In this document: one piece after another, positions 33,277 to 50,832 of the stretch
How positions within the stretch are numbered: position 1 is the first letter of the stretch
How the letters are laid out: every line of letters starts with the position of its first letter
Assembly (NCBI GenBank): GCA_021307315.1
Contig: JAJSPD010000051.1
Coordinates: 124,001 to 188,000, forward strand
Length of the DNA: 64,000 nt
From: Bisporella sp. PMI_857
Taxonomy: Eukaryota; Ascomycota; Leotiomycetes; Helotiales; Helotiaceae
Direction of reading: 5' to 3'
The notes under the pieces: generated by a model
The model's database searches: none
What the model was told of the DNA's origin: nothing
Seen by the model: the letters and a program-made list of their open reading frames with translations, nothing else
Translations under genes and position numbers: made by a program

Positions 33277-34158
33277 CTAAATCAGTAACCCGGCAATCCC
33301 ACCGGCGACAGCCGCCAAACCCATCACAACACCCGTATTCCTCGGCGCCGCACCAGTGCTCGAGCTCGTAGCTCTCGAGCTTGTCGACGCAGCCCCAGCA
33401 CCGGTACTCGTGGTGCGGGTGCCGGATCCGGAGCTCGTCGTCGTCGCGCGAGAGCTCGTCGCCGTTCCAGAGCCGGAACTTCCCGTGCTGGAAGATTCCG
33501 AGGGGGCGACGGTAGTTAGCACGCCGCCGGTAGCTGACGGCAATGCAGATGGGCTCGATACCTGTGCTGCGGCCGCCTTGTATGCGTCTAAGGTGTTGTT
33601 GCCCTCGGCGACGTTGATGACCGCTGACATGCCGTTCGTACAGTGCTGGCGCGCGGAGCAGTAGACCCACTGTTCTAAGGTATCAGTTTATTATCCTTTC
33701 ATTATGCTTTCTTCATTTCTTCGTTGGGTATGCTGGGGTCTTTTTTATTCGCTTCAGAGGTGATGGGAATGCTCGTTGAGGGGAATGGGACAGAGTTGCT
33801 TACGATAGGTGAAGTGTCTTGAACCTCAACCTCGAATGTTTGGCTTCCATCCGCGGTACCTGCCAGCAGGCCAGAAAAAAATGTATTTGCGCCTTCGAGG
33901 GGGACGCAGGGAGCCGCGAAAGAGGAGCGTACCACGCTGTGCGGGCCGGTGCCCGGATAGAAGTGGAAGAGGAGTCTGCGGGTGTCAGTATCTAGAGGAT
34001 GATCACCGAATAGGAACAAAGGGGACATACTTGTCTCCGACAGCAGCGGTAATGGTATCGGGATTGAAAGTGATGCCGTCCTCGCCTACATCAATGTCGA
34101 TATTGGCGGCCGAGACTGCAGCCGCAAGGGCAAGCAAGGTTGCGAGGGATTTGAGCAT
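33277..34158 (-). CDS. Secreted cupredoxin-like protein with Ser/Thr-rich GPI-type tail
   Basis: Exons 34031-34158, 33804-33975 and 33277-33669 give 230 residues. A signal peptide (MLKSLATLLALAAAVSAANI) leads into a plastocyanin-like fold. The likely copper ligands are His in FYPGTGPHSVV and Cys, His and Met in WVYCSARQHCTNGM. The C-terminal third is low-complexity Ser/Thr (SSSTGSSGSGTATSSR) and ends in a hydrophobic stretch, VVMGLAAVAGGIAGLLI, the layout of a GPI-anchored wall protein. These extracellular serine-rich cupredoxins are common in fungi; the function is not settled and may be copper binding or redox at the surface. It converges with the P450 gene, 226 bases apart. Confidence 0.9.
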
Positions 34159-40553
<6,395 letters not shown>

Positions 40554-41199
40554 GCCCTCATCCTAGGGAGAAAACGTAGCTTAATTTAAATGCTTTAATA
40601 TAATCTCATGGTTGAAACCGTTCATGAAACTCTTAGTTGCCTGTTCTGTGTCATTTTTGAACCTCTAGCATATTTCCTTTGAATAACTGGCATGACCCAA
40701 CTCTCATATCTGTGATACACCATTCTACTATACAAAGAAAGGTACGTTAGAGAATGCTGGCACACCTCGACATCTGATCCAAGCAGTCCAAATTGCCAAC
40801 CGTCACTCGTTACGTTCCGAGTTCAGATATGCAAATGAGGGAGCTCAAACAGCGGAACAAGGCTTCTTTTCATCATGATCCCGTGCCATATCAATATTCA
40901 ATTTGGAATGCACATCAACAGGATACCAGTACAGCGACAACGACAACACGGAACTCATGAGAAAGAGCAATGGTTCTACTGGCAGAGAATGACAGTGGCT
41001 GCATTTTTAATAGGCAACGGAAAGTACAGGCTTAGTTCTAGAGGAGCGACTAGCTATTGAAGGAGCTGGCGGTGTGTCGCTCGTGCCTTCGATGAGATGC
41101 TTTGGCGCATTTGGTCTGCTCTATCCACAAGGTAGATATCTTGGCTGAGCAAGTCTCCCACTGTATTGCTTCGAAGCGAGTAACTAATTGTTCCATTAA
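40554..41199. other. Intergenic stretch, about 650 bases
   Basis: 3' flank of the hexosaminidase gene. No supported gene. From about 41060 weak protein-like character begins that may be the front of the degenerate gene to the right. Confidence 0.4.
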
Positions 41200-42761
41200 G
41201 AACCCCAAAGCTAGCGTTCTCTGGCCTTTTCCTTCAGGAATCAAGTTGAAACGGGCAATTACATCATTATTGAGGATCATGAGGAGTATTGGGGTGAAAA
41301 CGAGAGGCTAACAGAACAAAATTGGCTTGATGCAACATGTAAGCCATCCAGCGAGCTTATATGCAAGAAAACGGGCTCGAAGCATGACAAATCTTGCTTC
41401 GGCCGTTTTACCAACGCTCTCGCGGCCAAAGCCATAGCAGATTTGCATCTATACTTGAAGCTTACCGAAATCTGATTTATTGTGCAAACTTCAGAGGCAC
41501 CCGTATTCAACCTGCGGACGGCTTCAGTCTCCTTAAAGAGACTAGAAGGCAATTTTGCAGTGTCGAATGAAGAAGAAAGTCCTTTGAATGAGGCAAGATT
41601 CGTTATGGACTCGTTAGAGAACCTTGCCGTAACCTTGGATCACTTGATATATCCATCACCCATCCTCAGTTCGGCCGAGAGTGTACTAATATAGAATCGT
41701 TACCACCACCATAGGGCGTTTCGGTCGGAATAGTAAAGAATAAGGATGAAATGGCGATGGAAACGGAGGAGAAAATTGAGTCGGAGAAAGCAGAGGAAAA
41801 GGATGACGAAAGATTGATCAATATCTGACATCTCTCCTACGTTCAGGATGTTGACAAATGTTGTAGAATAAGCCACTTACGACCGGTGCTAGATTTGGTT
41901 CAAAAATGATCGGAACTCACGTCCATGTGTGTCTCAGAGCACCAAGCGAAGAATCACTAAACGGCATCTTCTGGGTCGTTAACTCTCTCTCGAAACTGGA
42001 AGATATTACTCTGGCTCAATTCCCTACCTTAGAAATCTTTGACTTCTGGACAAGGTTTACGGAAGCACTTGCTAGCCTTAGATATAAGATTGAGAGGTTT
42101 GACGTTGACCATCTCAATTCTGATTTTTCGTGGACTCTTGGGCAGCTATTCTAAATGTGGAGTAAGTTGAAGGTTCTGAGAGCTGCGGATCATGAAAATT
42201 CTCAATTGCTTAGTGATATCACATATCGGCCTAACTTCTGCTGGTACCGAACAGTTAGTACCTTTTTCAGTATCCCGTACATATCAGATCATGCAATTAA
42301 GAAACTCTACAGGACCTTTTGTAATTCATTCGTGGATTGCCTTAACCGCTGGAGGAGCTCTACATTGATATAGAAAATTTTGACTTGCTTTCAAAGACAA
42401 ATATTTGGATCTATTGAGTGATCTCGAGACAGAAGTATTCAAAGCTCTACCACCTCTGCACACGTTTGATATACAATTGTATATCAGGAAGCCAGGCTAC
42501 ATGTGGGATGACAAAGATATACTTTATGATCAATATCCCAAAAAGGGACTCTTTTATCGACGGCTTCCACACAGAGCCATGGTCACGACTCCTGAAGTCC
42601 AAAACCTGAATGATAATCTGAGGCTACCTAATGCAGACGATCCTAGTTATAATTCAGTGTTCAAGGACATCTGGGTCTCGCATTTGAATGGTATCTGGCA
42701 AACACATGATGCTGTAGTTAGGAAAAGGTGCACTAGTAAGTATTCCATGTCCCCTTCATAA
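41200..42761 (+). pseudogene. Degenerate gene, possibly an F-box/leucine-rich type protein
   Basis: A chain of plus-strand pieces reads like one decayed protein. They include NYIIIEDHEEYWGENERL then WLDATCKPSSELIC (about 41245-41475); FNLRTASVSLKRLEGNF and DSLENLAVTLDHLIY to a stop near 41694; FWVVNSLSKLEDITLAQF and WTRFTEALASLRYKIERF to 42154; MWSKLKVLRAADHENSQLL; and LETEVFKALPPLHTFDIQLY and ADDPSYNSVFKDIWVSH to 42761. Stops and frame changes separate them. Leucine spacing and the final charged part resemble fungal F-box-associated LRR proteins, but the match is loose. Some breaks could be introns; at least the stops at 41474 and 42152 seem real. The gene is probably inactive. Confidence 0.5.
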
Positions 42762-45500
42762 TTTTGACTCTGTCCACGAATCCCCTTTTTCCGTCTCGCA
42801 CCTGAATAATACATAAGTTCCCATCTACAAATTAGTATCACCAATTAACATAATACCTGTAGCTATGACCGGAAGTTTCATAGGCAAAGACGCTCAGGAA
42901 GTATGAATAACTATACCCGAACCTTGAACGATAACCTGCCGACAGGGGACGTGACATAGCCATTCGGTGAGGATATTCTTGTAAATCACTCGAAGTGGGA
43001 AAGGCATTGGCTTGCGTAAGGCAAAAACTAGCGTCAGGGCTTCCACAAAGCAGCTCAACATCAGTCTATATCCACATTGTTATTATACCTCCAACATCAC
43101 AAAGATTCCATTGCCCATAGACATTAGCGCTAATAGCAATCGTAAAAAAATCAGATTCATACGAGACCAGATGCACTTCAAGTTTGAGATTTCTCTAGGT
43201 GGATAAAGTATATCGTAGAGCTCTCACCGTTTTTTTGTAAAGTGGTCTGCCATCCCGGTCAAGCCTTCGTGAAATAGTTGCTTCTTTCAACTTTTTTGAG
43301 ACGTCCCTTTTCGAAAGCTGGTATTTTGAGAATACCTCGTAGTCTACTGTCAGGGCCATACATTTATTCAAGGCAGGGGTTATAACGGTCTTGATACAGG
43401 GCGGTTCGTCGTTGGTGGACCGCCCTTGAATTGCCGTTTGTCTGGATTTTTCCTGATGACTGACCCCTTTGCCTCTTCCGCTGCAATCTGCCATACCACC
43501 TGGTTGGTGGATCCTGCGCTCGATACCAACCGGGCCCTCTCAGCCCCGTGGAACTCCGTCGAACTACTTTTCTGGACTTCCGCAGCAGTTTCAAGTTTGA
43601 AGACGATCCTTGGGAATGATACAAGCTCTCTCTCGCTCAAACCATCAAAGCCTTACTATAAGAAAACCCTATAAGATCAGACGTAATATAAATATTTTGG
43701 CAGGTTCCTCTTTCGAGGGTATCCTTTGTTGGTCGGGATAAATATCAAACAAGAGCCGAGCTGGTAGCTGGTTGGACATCCCCTGGGTAAACACCGCAAA
43801 ACCTTCATTAAATCTCTGAGAAGACGCTCATGGATCATTGCATTAAAATCAGTGATCTATCTAGCATATTGGATTTTGGAGGTAGATGGTTGGAATGCAT
43901 TTTGCCCAACAAAACCTCCCAATCTCACCAACACCAGCGCCAACACCAAAAATAGCAGCACTTGGTAATAAGAGCCGCCTCCTCGCCAGCTCCTCTGAGG
44001 AAGATTTATTACAAGCCACAGCCTCTCGAGTTGGAATAAAACCGAGAAAGAAGGATTATCGTTGCCTGCGCTAGCAACTACTTGGACATTCCTCATTCAT
44101 TCCCCAAAGATCAAGGTGGGAGTCCTTTGCTCCTGAATTTCTATTTCCAGGTGACACTTTCTCGATTGGAATCTCTAGTGAAATTCAGTGAGCCTAGTGA
44201 GACAAGGAGCTATAGATTTATCTTTAAAAATAAGTATTGGGGAATAAAGTAAAGTCCCCTGGTGACATAAGGAACCGGATAGCGACGATAGAGTGCAAAG
44301 GGTGTGTATTTGGGGTTCAGAACTCGCGACTGTATCATGCAGTAGGTGGACAATGAGACAGTAGTCTTCTCACAGGGTATGGTCTGGAAGAGACGGTGAA
44401 CACTTCGACTCTTCTAGGTAATAGAGCAGTGGAGTATATGGCTAGTGTTTGAACTAGGGGAGAGAAGTCTGAATATGCCTTTCTTTGGCGGTGTGAAATC
44501 GGCATGCCAGCCTCTATAGTGAGGCAGTGTGGTGTTGGGACTCTGGATAACGTTGTTGGATTATATTACCATGTTCAAGACGAGGTTCGCCTTCTCGCAA
44601 GCTCGAAGGAGAAGCCTCGACATTTACCTCGCCCCGACGTGCCGCCGAGGGCTCGAATCATTCTGAGGTGTTTGATGAGGTGCCACATGACCCGGAAAAC
44701 TTGGCAAAGTCTTGGGAGATATTGTAATATTATATAGACGAAGTTCTGCTTTCTCGTAGGCTCTTTATATAGATGGGCTTATAAATCGGGGTAAGCCGCA
44801 TGAATGCATATGTCACGAGCTTGGCCGAGGCTATTCCAATGCTAGGTACAGGTGATATGATTCGACTAACTAGCTACTGTAGAGAATCTAGAGTTAGAGA
44901 AAGAAAGAAAAATATCAAAGGTTGCGTAACATTGAGTGTCATATACTCTCGCCAAGACTTGGTGCTTCAAGCTTTCAGGTTGTGGCTCTAAGTGAATTCC
45001 CCTGCATGCCAAGTGATATCGTGTCCTTAAGCGAGAGCTCGTGCATATAATCACGTGAAAAAACAAAAGTGACTCTAATCCACCCAACCTCTGTAACCAA
45101 TAAATCGGATGCTGGTAGCCGAATAGCGGTGTTGTATGCTTTTAGGCCAAAATGTGTCAATAATTGGTCAGGAGTCAATTATACAATAGGACATAGATAT
45201 TTGTTAGCCACATGACGTGCTACCTTAACGTGCCGCTGTGGATACTACTAGGGGGCGCTGCCAAGGGACTGGGGAATGGCGAACCTTTCAAATACTGGTT
45301 TTTTTCCTGCTATAAGCGGAAAATCTGTACCCTCTATGACCCTGTAGGCTCGGATTAACCGTAGGGCGCTAAATAAGTTTAACAAACTATCATTCCGAAG
45401 TTCTATGCCATTTCTTTAAATGCTATCACAATAGCATTACGTTCTTTCACTCGTTGCAATTCTACCATATTGCCGCTGGCACACATTGAAGAGTAGCGTA
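42762..45500. other. Repeat-bearing gene-poor interval, about 2.7 kb
   Basis: No intact gene. On the minus strand, frames at 43380-43640 (MSERELVSFPRIVFKLETAA) and 43195-43494 overlap in different registers and may be relics of one small gene. Part of the interval (43850-44230) is a diverged copy of a sequence at 57058-57255. The final few hundred bases are the promoter of the HET gene at 45501. Confidence 0.4.
43850..44230 (+). repeat. Dispersed repeat, copy 1
   Basis: Two blocks match a second copy at 57058-57255. The first, at 43852-43885, shares GATCTATCTAG and TTTTGGAGGTAGA. The second, at 44102-44230, shares AGTCCTTT, AATTTCTRTTTCCAG and ATATCTTTAAA-type strings with scattered substitutions. 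In this copy about 210 extra bases separate the two blocks compared with about 30 in copy 2. Confidence 0.6.
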
Positions 45501-47666
45501 ATGTCAGTATCACAGACATACCGCTATGAACCCCTTGAAGATCCCTCCCAGCAGATTCGTTTGCTACAGCTAAATGCTACTCGTGACAACAGAGCTGTCC
45601 TTACAGGAAGGTTATCCGTGTATAATATTCCTTCACAGGGTGCAACTCGCTTAGCCAGGCTTAGCAAACATCTACAACTTCCAGGCTACTTCGCCATTTC
45701 ATATGTATGGGGAACTGGCTCTGATCTGAATTTAAGTCATGAAATTATCCTCGATAATAGGCGATTCCCCATCACAGCGAACCTCCACGCCGCGCTGCAT
45801 AAATACCGCTCTTCATGGGTCGCATCCGGACGATACTGGGTCGACGCCATCTGCATCAATCAGGCAGATAATGACGAGAAATCGGCACAAGTTCCTCTCA
45901 TGCGCGATATCTATCATCTGGCAATGTCAGTACATATTTGGCTTGGCGATGAATCCGCTGATTTTACTCGGCTACAAGTATTCATTAGTAATCTCGTGAA
46001 CGAAAGTTGGGAGAAAACAGCACACAACTTCGTAAATGAATTGGCGGATAGCGAAACTAAAGCTCAAGACGTAGGCAAAAGGAAACGGCCTTTGACACAA
46101 TTCATCCGCAATGAATCTGAGAGACTACTATTAAAGGGGGCAACAAAAACTGCCATAGGTTTACACAAAGGAGTTCAAATTGGCCTCAAAATAGCGTACA
46201 ATCCACTAAGTGATCATTTTGATGATCAGAGAGCCTGGAAATATGTAGCTTATATCAGTATGGAAGAAATAAAGTCCTGGTCCCCAAACGAAAAACAGCT
46301 TAAGCTAGTTCAGGACGAAGACTTTCAGGAAATGGCAACACTACTTGACAAGGTCTTATTCTCGGACAGTCAGTACTTCAATAGGATGTGGACACTGCAA
46401 GAAATTTGTGTAGCCAATTACGGCGTAGTGAAATTGCTAGGGGTGCAACTTACAAAATTTCTTTCAGTTGTTTACTACCTTCAGCGAAATTTCAACATCC
46501 GCGCCGCCAATTTTGAAAAGATCACCACAATCTTCGAGACCAATTCAAAGTTCAACAGGGGGCAGCGGCAGCCGCTACGAACCCTACTTGCATTGTCCGC
46601 TGGTAGAAAGTCGGCAAATCCAAGGGATAGGATCTATGGCCTCTACGGACTTATGCAGGATGAGCAGACTCCTTTGCTTAAGCCAGATTACACAAAGTTA
46701 GCTGCAGAGGTCTACGCCAACGCCGCACGTCATATCATCTCTACAGAAAAGTCCCTGGATGTGGTGTGTGGCCACCAGCTACATGATAGACTTCCAGAAC
46801 TGCCATCCTGGGTTCCCGATTTCCGTCACTTCGGCCTGGAGACAAGCAGTTTGGTGCATGCAAGTGGCGGAAACACTACCTACCGCGCTTCACTATTTGA
46901 GCATTATGCGCTACCACAGCATCCATTCCAACTTACACTGGAGTGGCAAACCATAACCGTGACTGGAATCTTTCTCGGCAACGTCTCTGTATTGTCAGAT
47001 ATCTTGGTGGCAGACCAGGAGCTCCAGACAGAGACATTTGCCCAGAGTGAGACACTATGGTCGGTGAAGCTCATTCAAAATCAAGAATGGACACCAGAAG
47101 AATGTCAATTGATTAGCAAAGTATCAGATCTCGTGGCAATATTCGCCGAGTTCTATCAAAACTCAAATCGAGCCACGTTTTGGGCTCGTAACCTTGACAA
47201 ACTGGGACGACTTCGAGCCATTATCGGAAATGCGAACGACCAAAGCGGTAGCGCGCCTGGCCTGAACTGCAAATATCTTCTTACACTTCTTTGTGGTCGA
47301 ATAGCAACAGGAGTACGTTGCAATGAGGAAGAACTTTTAGAACACTTGAGACGCTCGTGTATCTCAGATCAGGCAGGCATCGAGACACTCGAAAGATTGT
47401 GTAAGGCTTTGGATGCTGGAACACGAGGTCGCCGCCTTATCATGTCAGAGGGGAAGCAGATGGGTGCAGCTGCAGAGCAAACGCAGAAGAATGACATGAT
47501 TTATGTCTTGATGGGGTGCAGTACACCAGTCATTCTGCGCAAGACAGCGAGGCCAAACGAGTTCCAATTTATTGGGGAGTGCTATTGGCATGGCTTTATG
47601 GATGGCGAAGCTTTAGCAATAGTGGATGGGGACGGGATAACTGCACGTGAGCTCAAATTGGTGTGA
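45501..47666 (+). CDS. Heterokaryon incompatibility (HET) domain protein
   Basis: A single-exon gene of 721 residues starting MSVSQTYRYEPLEDPSQQIR. The HET domain begins at once: YEPLEDPSQQIRLLQL, then GYFAISYVWGTGSDL, RRFPITANLHAALHKYR, YWVDAICINQADNDEKSAQV and MRDIYHLAMSVHIWLGDES, the canonical blocks. Later parts typical of this HET subgroup are FNRMWTLQEICVANYG, RKSANPRDRIYGLYGLMQDE and LPELPSWVPDF. The C-terminal region ends with FIGECYWHGFMDGEALAIV, also conserved in this subgroup. Unlike the HET gene at 14266 it has no introns and no N-terminal Cys-containing region. Its function would be self/non-self recognition leading to cell death. It looks intact and is flanked by repeats and relics. 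Confidence 0.95.
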   Translation: MSVSQTYRYEPLEDPSQQIRLLQLNATRDNRAVLTGRLSVYNIPSQGATRLARLSKHLQLPGYFAISYVWGTGSDLNLSHEIILDNRRFPITANLHAALHKYRSSWVASGRYWVDAICINQADNDEKSAQVPLMRDIYHLAMSVHIWLGDESADFTRLQVFISNLVNESWEKTAHNFVNELADSETKAQDVGKRKRPLTQFIRNESERLLLKGATKTAIGLHKGVQIGLKIAYNPLSDHFDDQRAWKYVAYISMEEIKSWSPNEKQLKLVQDEDFQEMATLLDKVLFSDSQYFNRMWTLQEICVANYGVVKLLGVQLTKFLSVVYYLQRNFNIRAANFEKITTIFETNSKFNRGQRQPLRTLLALSAGRKSANPRDRIYGLYGLMQDEQTPLLKPDYTKLAAEVYANAARHIISTEKSLDVVCGHQLHDRLPELPSWVPDFRHFGLETSSLVHASGGNTTYRASLFEHYALPQHPFQLTLEWQTITVTGIFLGNVSVLSDILVADQELQTETFAQSETLWSVKLIQNQEWTPEECQLISKVSDLVAIFAEFYQNSNRATFWARNLDKLGRLRAIIGNANDQSGSAPGLNCKYLLTLLCGRIATGVRCNEEELLEHLRRSCISDQAGIETLERLCKALDAGTRGRRLIMSEGKQMGAAAEQTQKNDMIYVLMGCSTPVILRKTARPNEFQFIGECYWHGFMDGEALAIVDGDGITARELKLV

Positions 47667-49291
47667 TGATTTGGTAATATTCATTGATCTTATCAAATAA
47701 GCCCATCAGTACAGTACACTCTTGGCACACCCTCTATTTCCCGATATAGTCGATTGGACAGTGTATCCTTCCCCCTCCCCTCTTTTGCCCAATAGAAAGC
47801 CTTGCCATCTATCTTTTCTGTCCGGTCGATTTTTGTTGTCACTGTCAAATATGCATCATTGTAGATCATTGTGCTGACCTTTTTCGATGCTGTTTGGGGC
47901 TGCTGGGGCGTTGAATGGAGAACGGGAAGTGGGATTGTGTCTCGATAGTGTTGTTAACTTTGGGTCGAGACAAGTCAGTAACCGAGTCCTAGAGACATGG
48001 TTTAAGGTGATACGAATCTCGAGAATATTAGTCTAAGATAAGGAAATAAGAGTTTGTGGCGCTCATTTGCTTGCAATACGGAGAAATGCAGCAATATGTC
48101 TCCATTCGACCAAGACCCAGATCACGGAACAAAAACGATGATCAAGACCTTCTACAAAATTGGCACGAGTATTTTTGTTACTACTCCACCAAAACAGCCT
48201 AGCAAAGAGAATGAAAGAGTACACAATGCTTCTAGAATCACAGTCTACAATATCCAAGATGACGGAGGGGTAACTTGGGATTACCGAGACGGCCGGATTT
48301 GTAGAACCATTCAAGCGCTCTTTTTCGGCTACGACAGATTCATGCCGCTTCAGACGAAAAACGTAAGGACAAGCTACGTACCGATCATTTGACACTTCTC
48401 GCCGGACTCGTGGGCGAGATTTTCGACTTCTGGCCACTTTTGGAGATTCTCAAATCTAGCGGATTTATTTCTTTCAAGTGAGCATGGACGCATTTTCCCA
48501 GAGGTGAGTTAGCGTATTGCCAGACTACTGGTGTGAAAGAATCTGCAAAGTCAAGTCTTTTTCCGGAGGTTGCATCCGCTGTGAGGAAATTGCATTTGAT
48601 GGGACATCTTTTGTGTGGAAGCCTATTGGTTTTTCCATACCCTCTTTTCATGGAAATAAACGTATACAACCCTTTGAGTGTTATCGGCTTAAATTCCATC
48701 ACAGCTCAGAAGGTGTGAAGCAGGGAGTGGTCAGCCACAAGAGCCAAGAAAGCCCTGGAATACTAAGAGCTCACCTACTGTGAGTATGAGTCAATAGGTT
48801 TGTTTTATGGTGGTATGGCTCGACATAATGTGAGACTAGCTTCTCCCCTTCATAACCTTGTGTTTACATGAAAATATTGAAAATATCTGCCAAGGAACAG
48901 TCTTTTGGTGTTGCGAAAAAGAACATCCTTTGCGCTAAGCCTCGGCGACAGAAATAAAGGTACATGACTAAAATTGTATTGTTCTCTTAATTGCCTTGTT
49001 ACTGGCATTTCGTATCTTTTAATCCACTGTAAGCCAAAGTAAAATGCACATAGAGCTATTCGCAGTACCATATCTATGTTTAGCGGCTTTGTGTGACTCA
49101 TTCCAAGGTTCCGGAATTTTCCCCACGTTTGCCGAGATGGATTCCCAAGTGGATTCGGCAAGCATACAAGAGCTGACAAAAAAGTCTATGTTACTCATAG
49201 TGCTACAGAATTTCCTCGTTCTATTAATTTCTGGTACTTTACAACTTGGTGATTTGGCCTACACTCTCTTGTACTGTCCCAATTTATATTT
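47667..49291. other. Gene-poor interval, about 1.6 kb
   Basis: Frames on both strands at 48054-48437 overlap and neither has a recognisable motif. The plus-strand one (MSPFDQDPDHGTKTMIKTFY) is slightly more protein-like. The right end is the promoter of the hydrolase gene. Confidence 0.4.
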
Positions 49292-50134
49292 ATGGCAGCC
49301 AAAGACACCAGCCCTGTGCTACTGTCCACCAGCGATGTCAAATATAAGCAGCATAATTTACTGGTTAACAACATCAACCTTACCATCGAAACAGTCTACC
49401 GTACCGGAGATGGCGCTCCAATAGTCTTTCTTCACGGCTTTGGTTCAACCAAGGAAGACTACCTTGACATTTCCCATCATCCCGCTTTTGCTGGCCGCCC
49501 GTTCCTAGCTTTTGATGCACCAGGATGTGGGCAAACCATCTGCGAAGACCTGTCCAAAATAGGCATCCAATTTCTAGTTGATACCGCGAAAACTCTCCTG
49601 GATCATTTGAACATTCGACAATATCACCTTGTAGGGCATTCAATGGGGGGCTTGACGGCGCTGCAACTAGCTCACCAGGATCCAGCGAGCGTTCTGAGTT
49701 TCGTCAATATTAAGGGGAACCTTGCCCCGGAAGACTGCTTTCTGAGCCGACAAATTGTCACATACCCCTCGGAAGATCCTGAGAGCTTCTTCGAAGACTT
49801 CATCGTGCGTACCCGAGACTCGCGCTCCTACTCAAGCGCCATCTATGCTGTTAGCCTTCGGCATAAAGTGCGATCCGGCGCCATTTATGGAATTTTCGAG
49901 TCGATGGTACAGCTGTCTGACCACGGAGATTTGCTGTTGAAGTTCCTTTCCTTGCCATGCCCTCGGGTGTATATGTTTGGAGAGGAATATTCCTCATTGT
50001 CGTACTTGTCAGAGTTGGCTTCGAAAGGAGTCGATTTGGCTGAGATACCATATAGTGGACATTTCCCCATGTACTCCAATGCGGTTGCAATGTGGGAACA
50101 GATTGCAGGCTTCTTTAAACGGCACGACCTTTAG
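49292..50134 (+). CDS. Alpha/beta hydrolase
   Basis: A single-exon gene of 280 residues with no signal peptide, so probably cytosolic. The fold is plain: oxyanion-region IVFLHGFGSTKEDY, then GRPFLAFDAPGCGQT, the nucleophile elbow LVGHSMGGLTAL (Gly-His-Ser-Met-Gly) and the catalytic His in PYSGHFPMYSN. An acidic residue in YMFGEEYSS is the likely third member of the triad. The substrate cannot be deduced; relatives include esterases, haloperoxidase-like enzymes and small lactonases. It is followed by a Zn2Cys6 regulator on the same strand and a convergent MFS transporter remnant. That combination is typical of a small catabolic or detoxification cluster. Confidence 0.92.
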   Translation: MAAKDTSPVLLSTSDVKYKQHNLLVNNINLTIETVYRTGDGAPIVFLHGFGSTKEDYLDISHHPAFAGRPFLAFDAPGCGQTICEDLSKIGIQFLVDTAKTLLDHLNIRQYHLVGHSMGGLTALQLAHQDPASVLSFVNIKGNLAPEDCFLSRQIVTYPSEDPESFFEDFIVRTRDSRSYSSAIYAVSLRHKVRSGAIYGIFESMVQLSDHGDLLLKFLSLPCPRVYMFGEEYSSLSYLSELASKGVDLAEIPYSGHFPMYSNAVAMWEQIAGFFKRHDL

Positions 50135-50832
50135 AATCGATGTATGGCGGAGCCTTTAAACTGGTTAGACAGCGCAGGTTAAGACGGCAGGTCATTCAAT
50201 CCATGGTATATTAGAACGCTTCAAATAAGACACCTTTAACCTTCTTTAATAATGGTTAGCTGTTCAATTATTTAAATTAATATTTTAATGGGAAAGCCGC
50301 TGATTTGGCGATGTTGGCGCTACTTTTGGTGGATGTAACACAAACAGAGCACCGAGGGCAAGGTGAAGGTCATGTGGAAAATGAGCCATTGCCGTTATTT
50401 GATAATGTTAAACCTATTAGGATAGTACTTGTGATTTACCAAATTCTCTTTTTTTTAACTCATTAATTACTGAGAAGGGTCTTGAGGACCAAAGGCTCAT
50501 GAGCATCTCGAATTGTATACCGCCCTGATGCGGAGGTGGGATAATTCCCGGCGAAAAGAAGAATTTGCCGTAAGTGAAATCGTGGCTGTAGGCGAGGTTG
50601 CGGCAAAAAACATAAATATGCCGGACCGGGAAGTAAGTTTTTCTAGTGCTGGCTTCTGTGGGTCCTGCTGCGTAGATTGGCTTCGGCATGCTTTTAACTT
50701 CTCCGGATACAATGCTGTGTGCTTGTTCTGTGCTCCACCCTGGGATCTCATAGAGACCGTACAGAAATCTTCTTCTCAAACCTCGCTTTATGTCATACTG
50801 CAGTCACAGGTTGCTTTATCTCAAGTCCATCC
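50135..50832. other. Intergenic stretch, about 700 bases
   Basis: 3' flank of the hydrolase gene and promoter of the Zn2Cys6 gene. Frames at 50417-50896 overlap on both strands without family content. Confidence 0.45.

Noticed and set aside
43857..44096. Minus-strand membrane-protein-like frame
   Set aside because: Lies within the dispersed repeat copy and has no conserved motif; hydrophobicity comes from a CCAACACCAGCGCC-type simple stretch on the other strand.
48054..48702. Overlapping frames on both strands suggesting a small gene
   Set aside because: Neither strand shows a family motif, and possible splices lead to no longer protein. I leave it as unassigned sequence.
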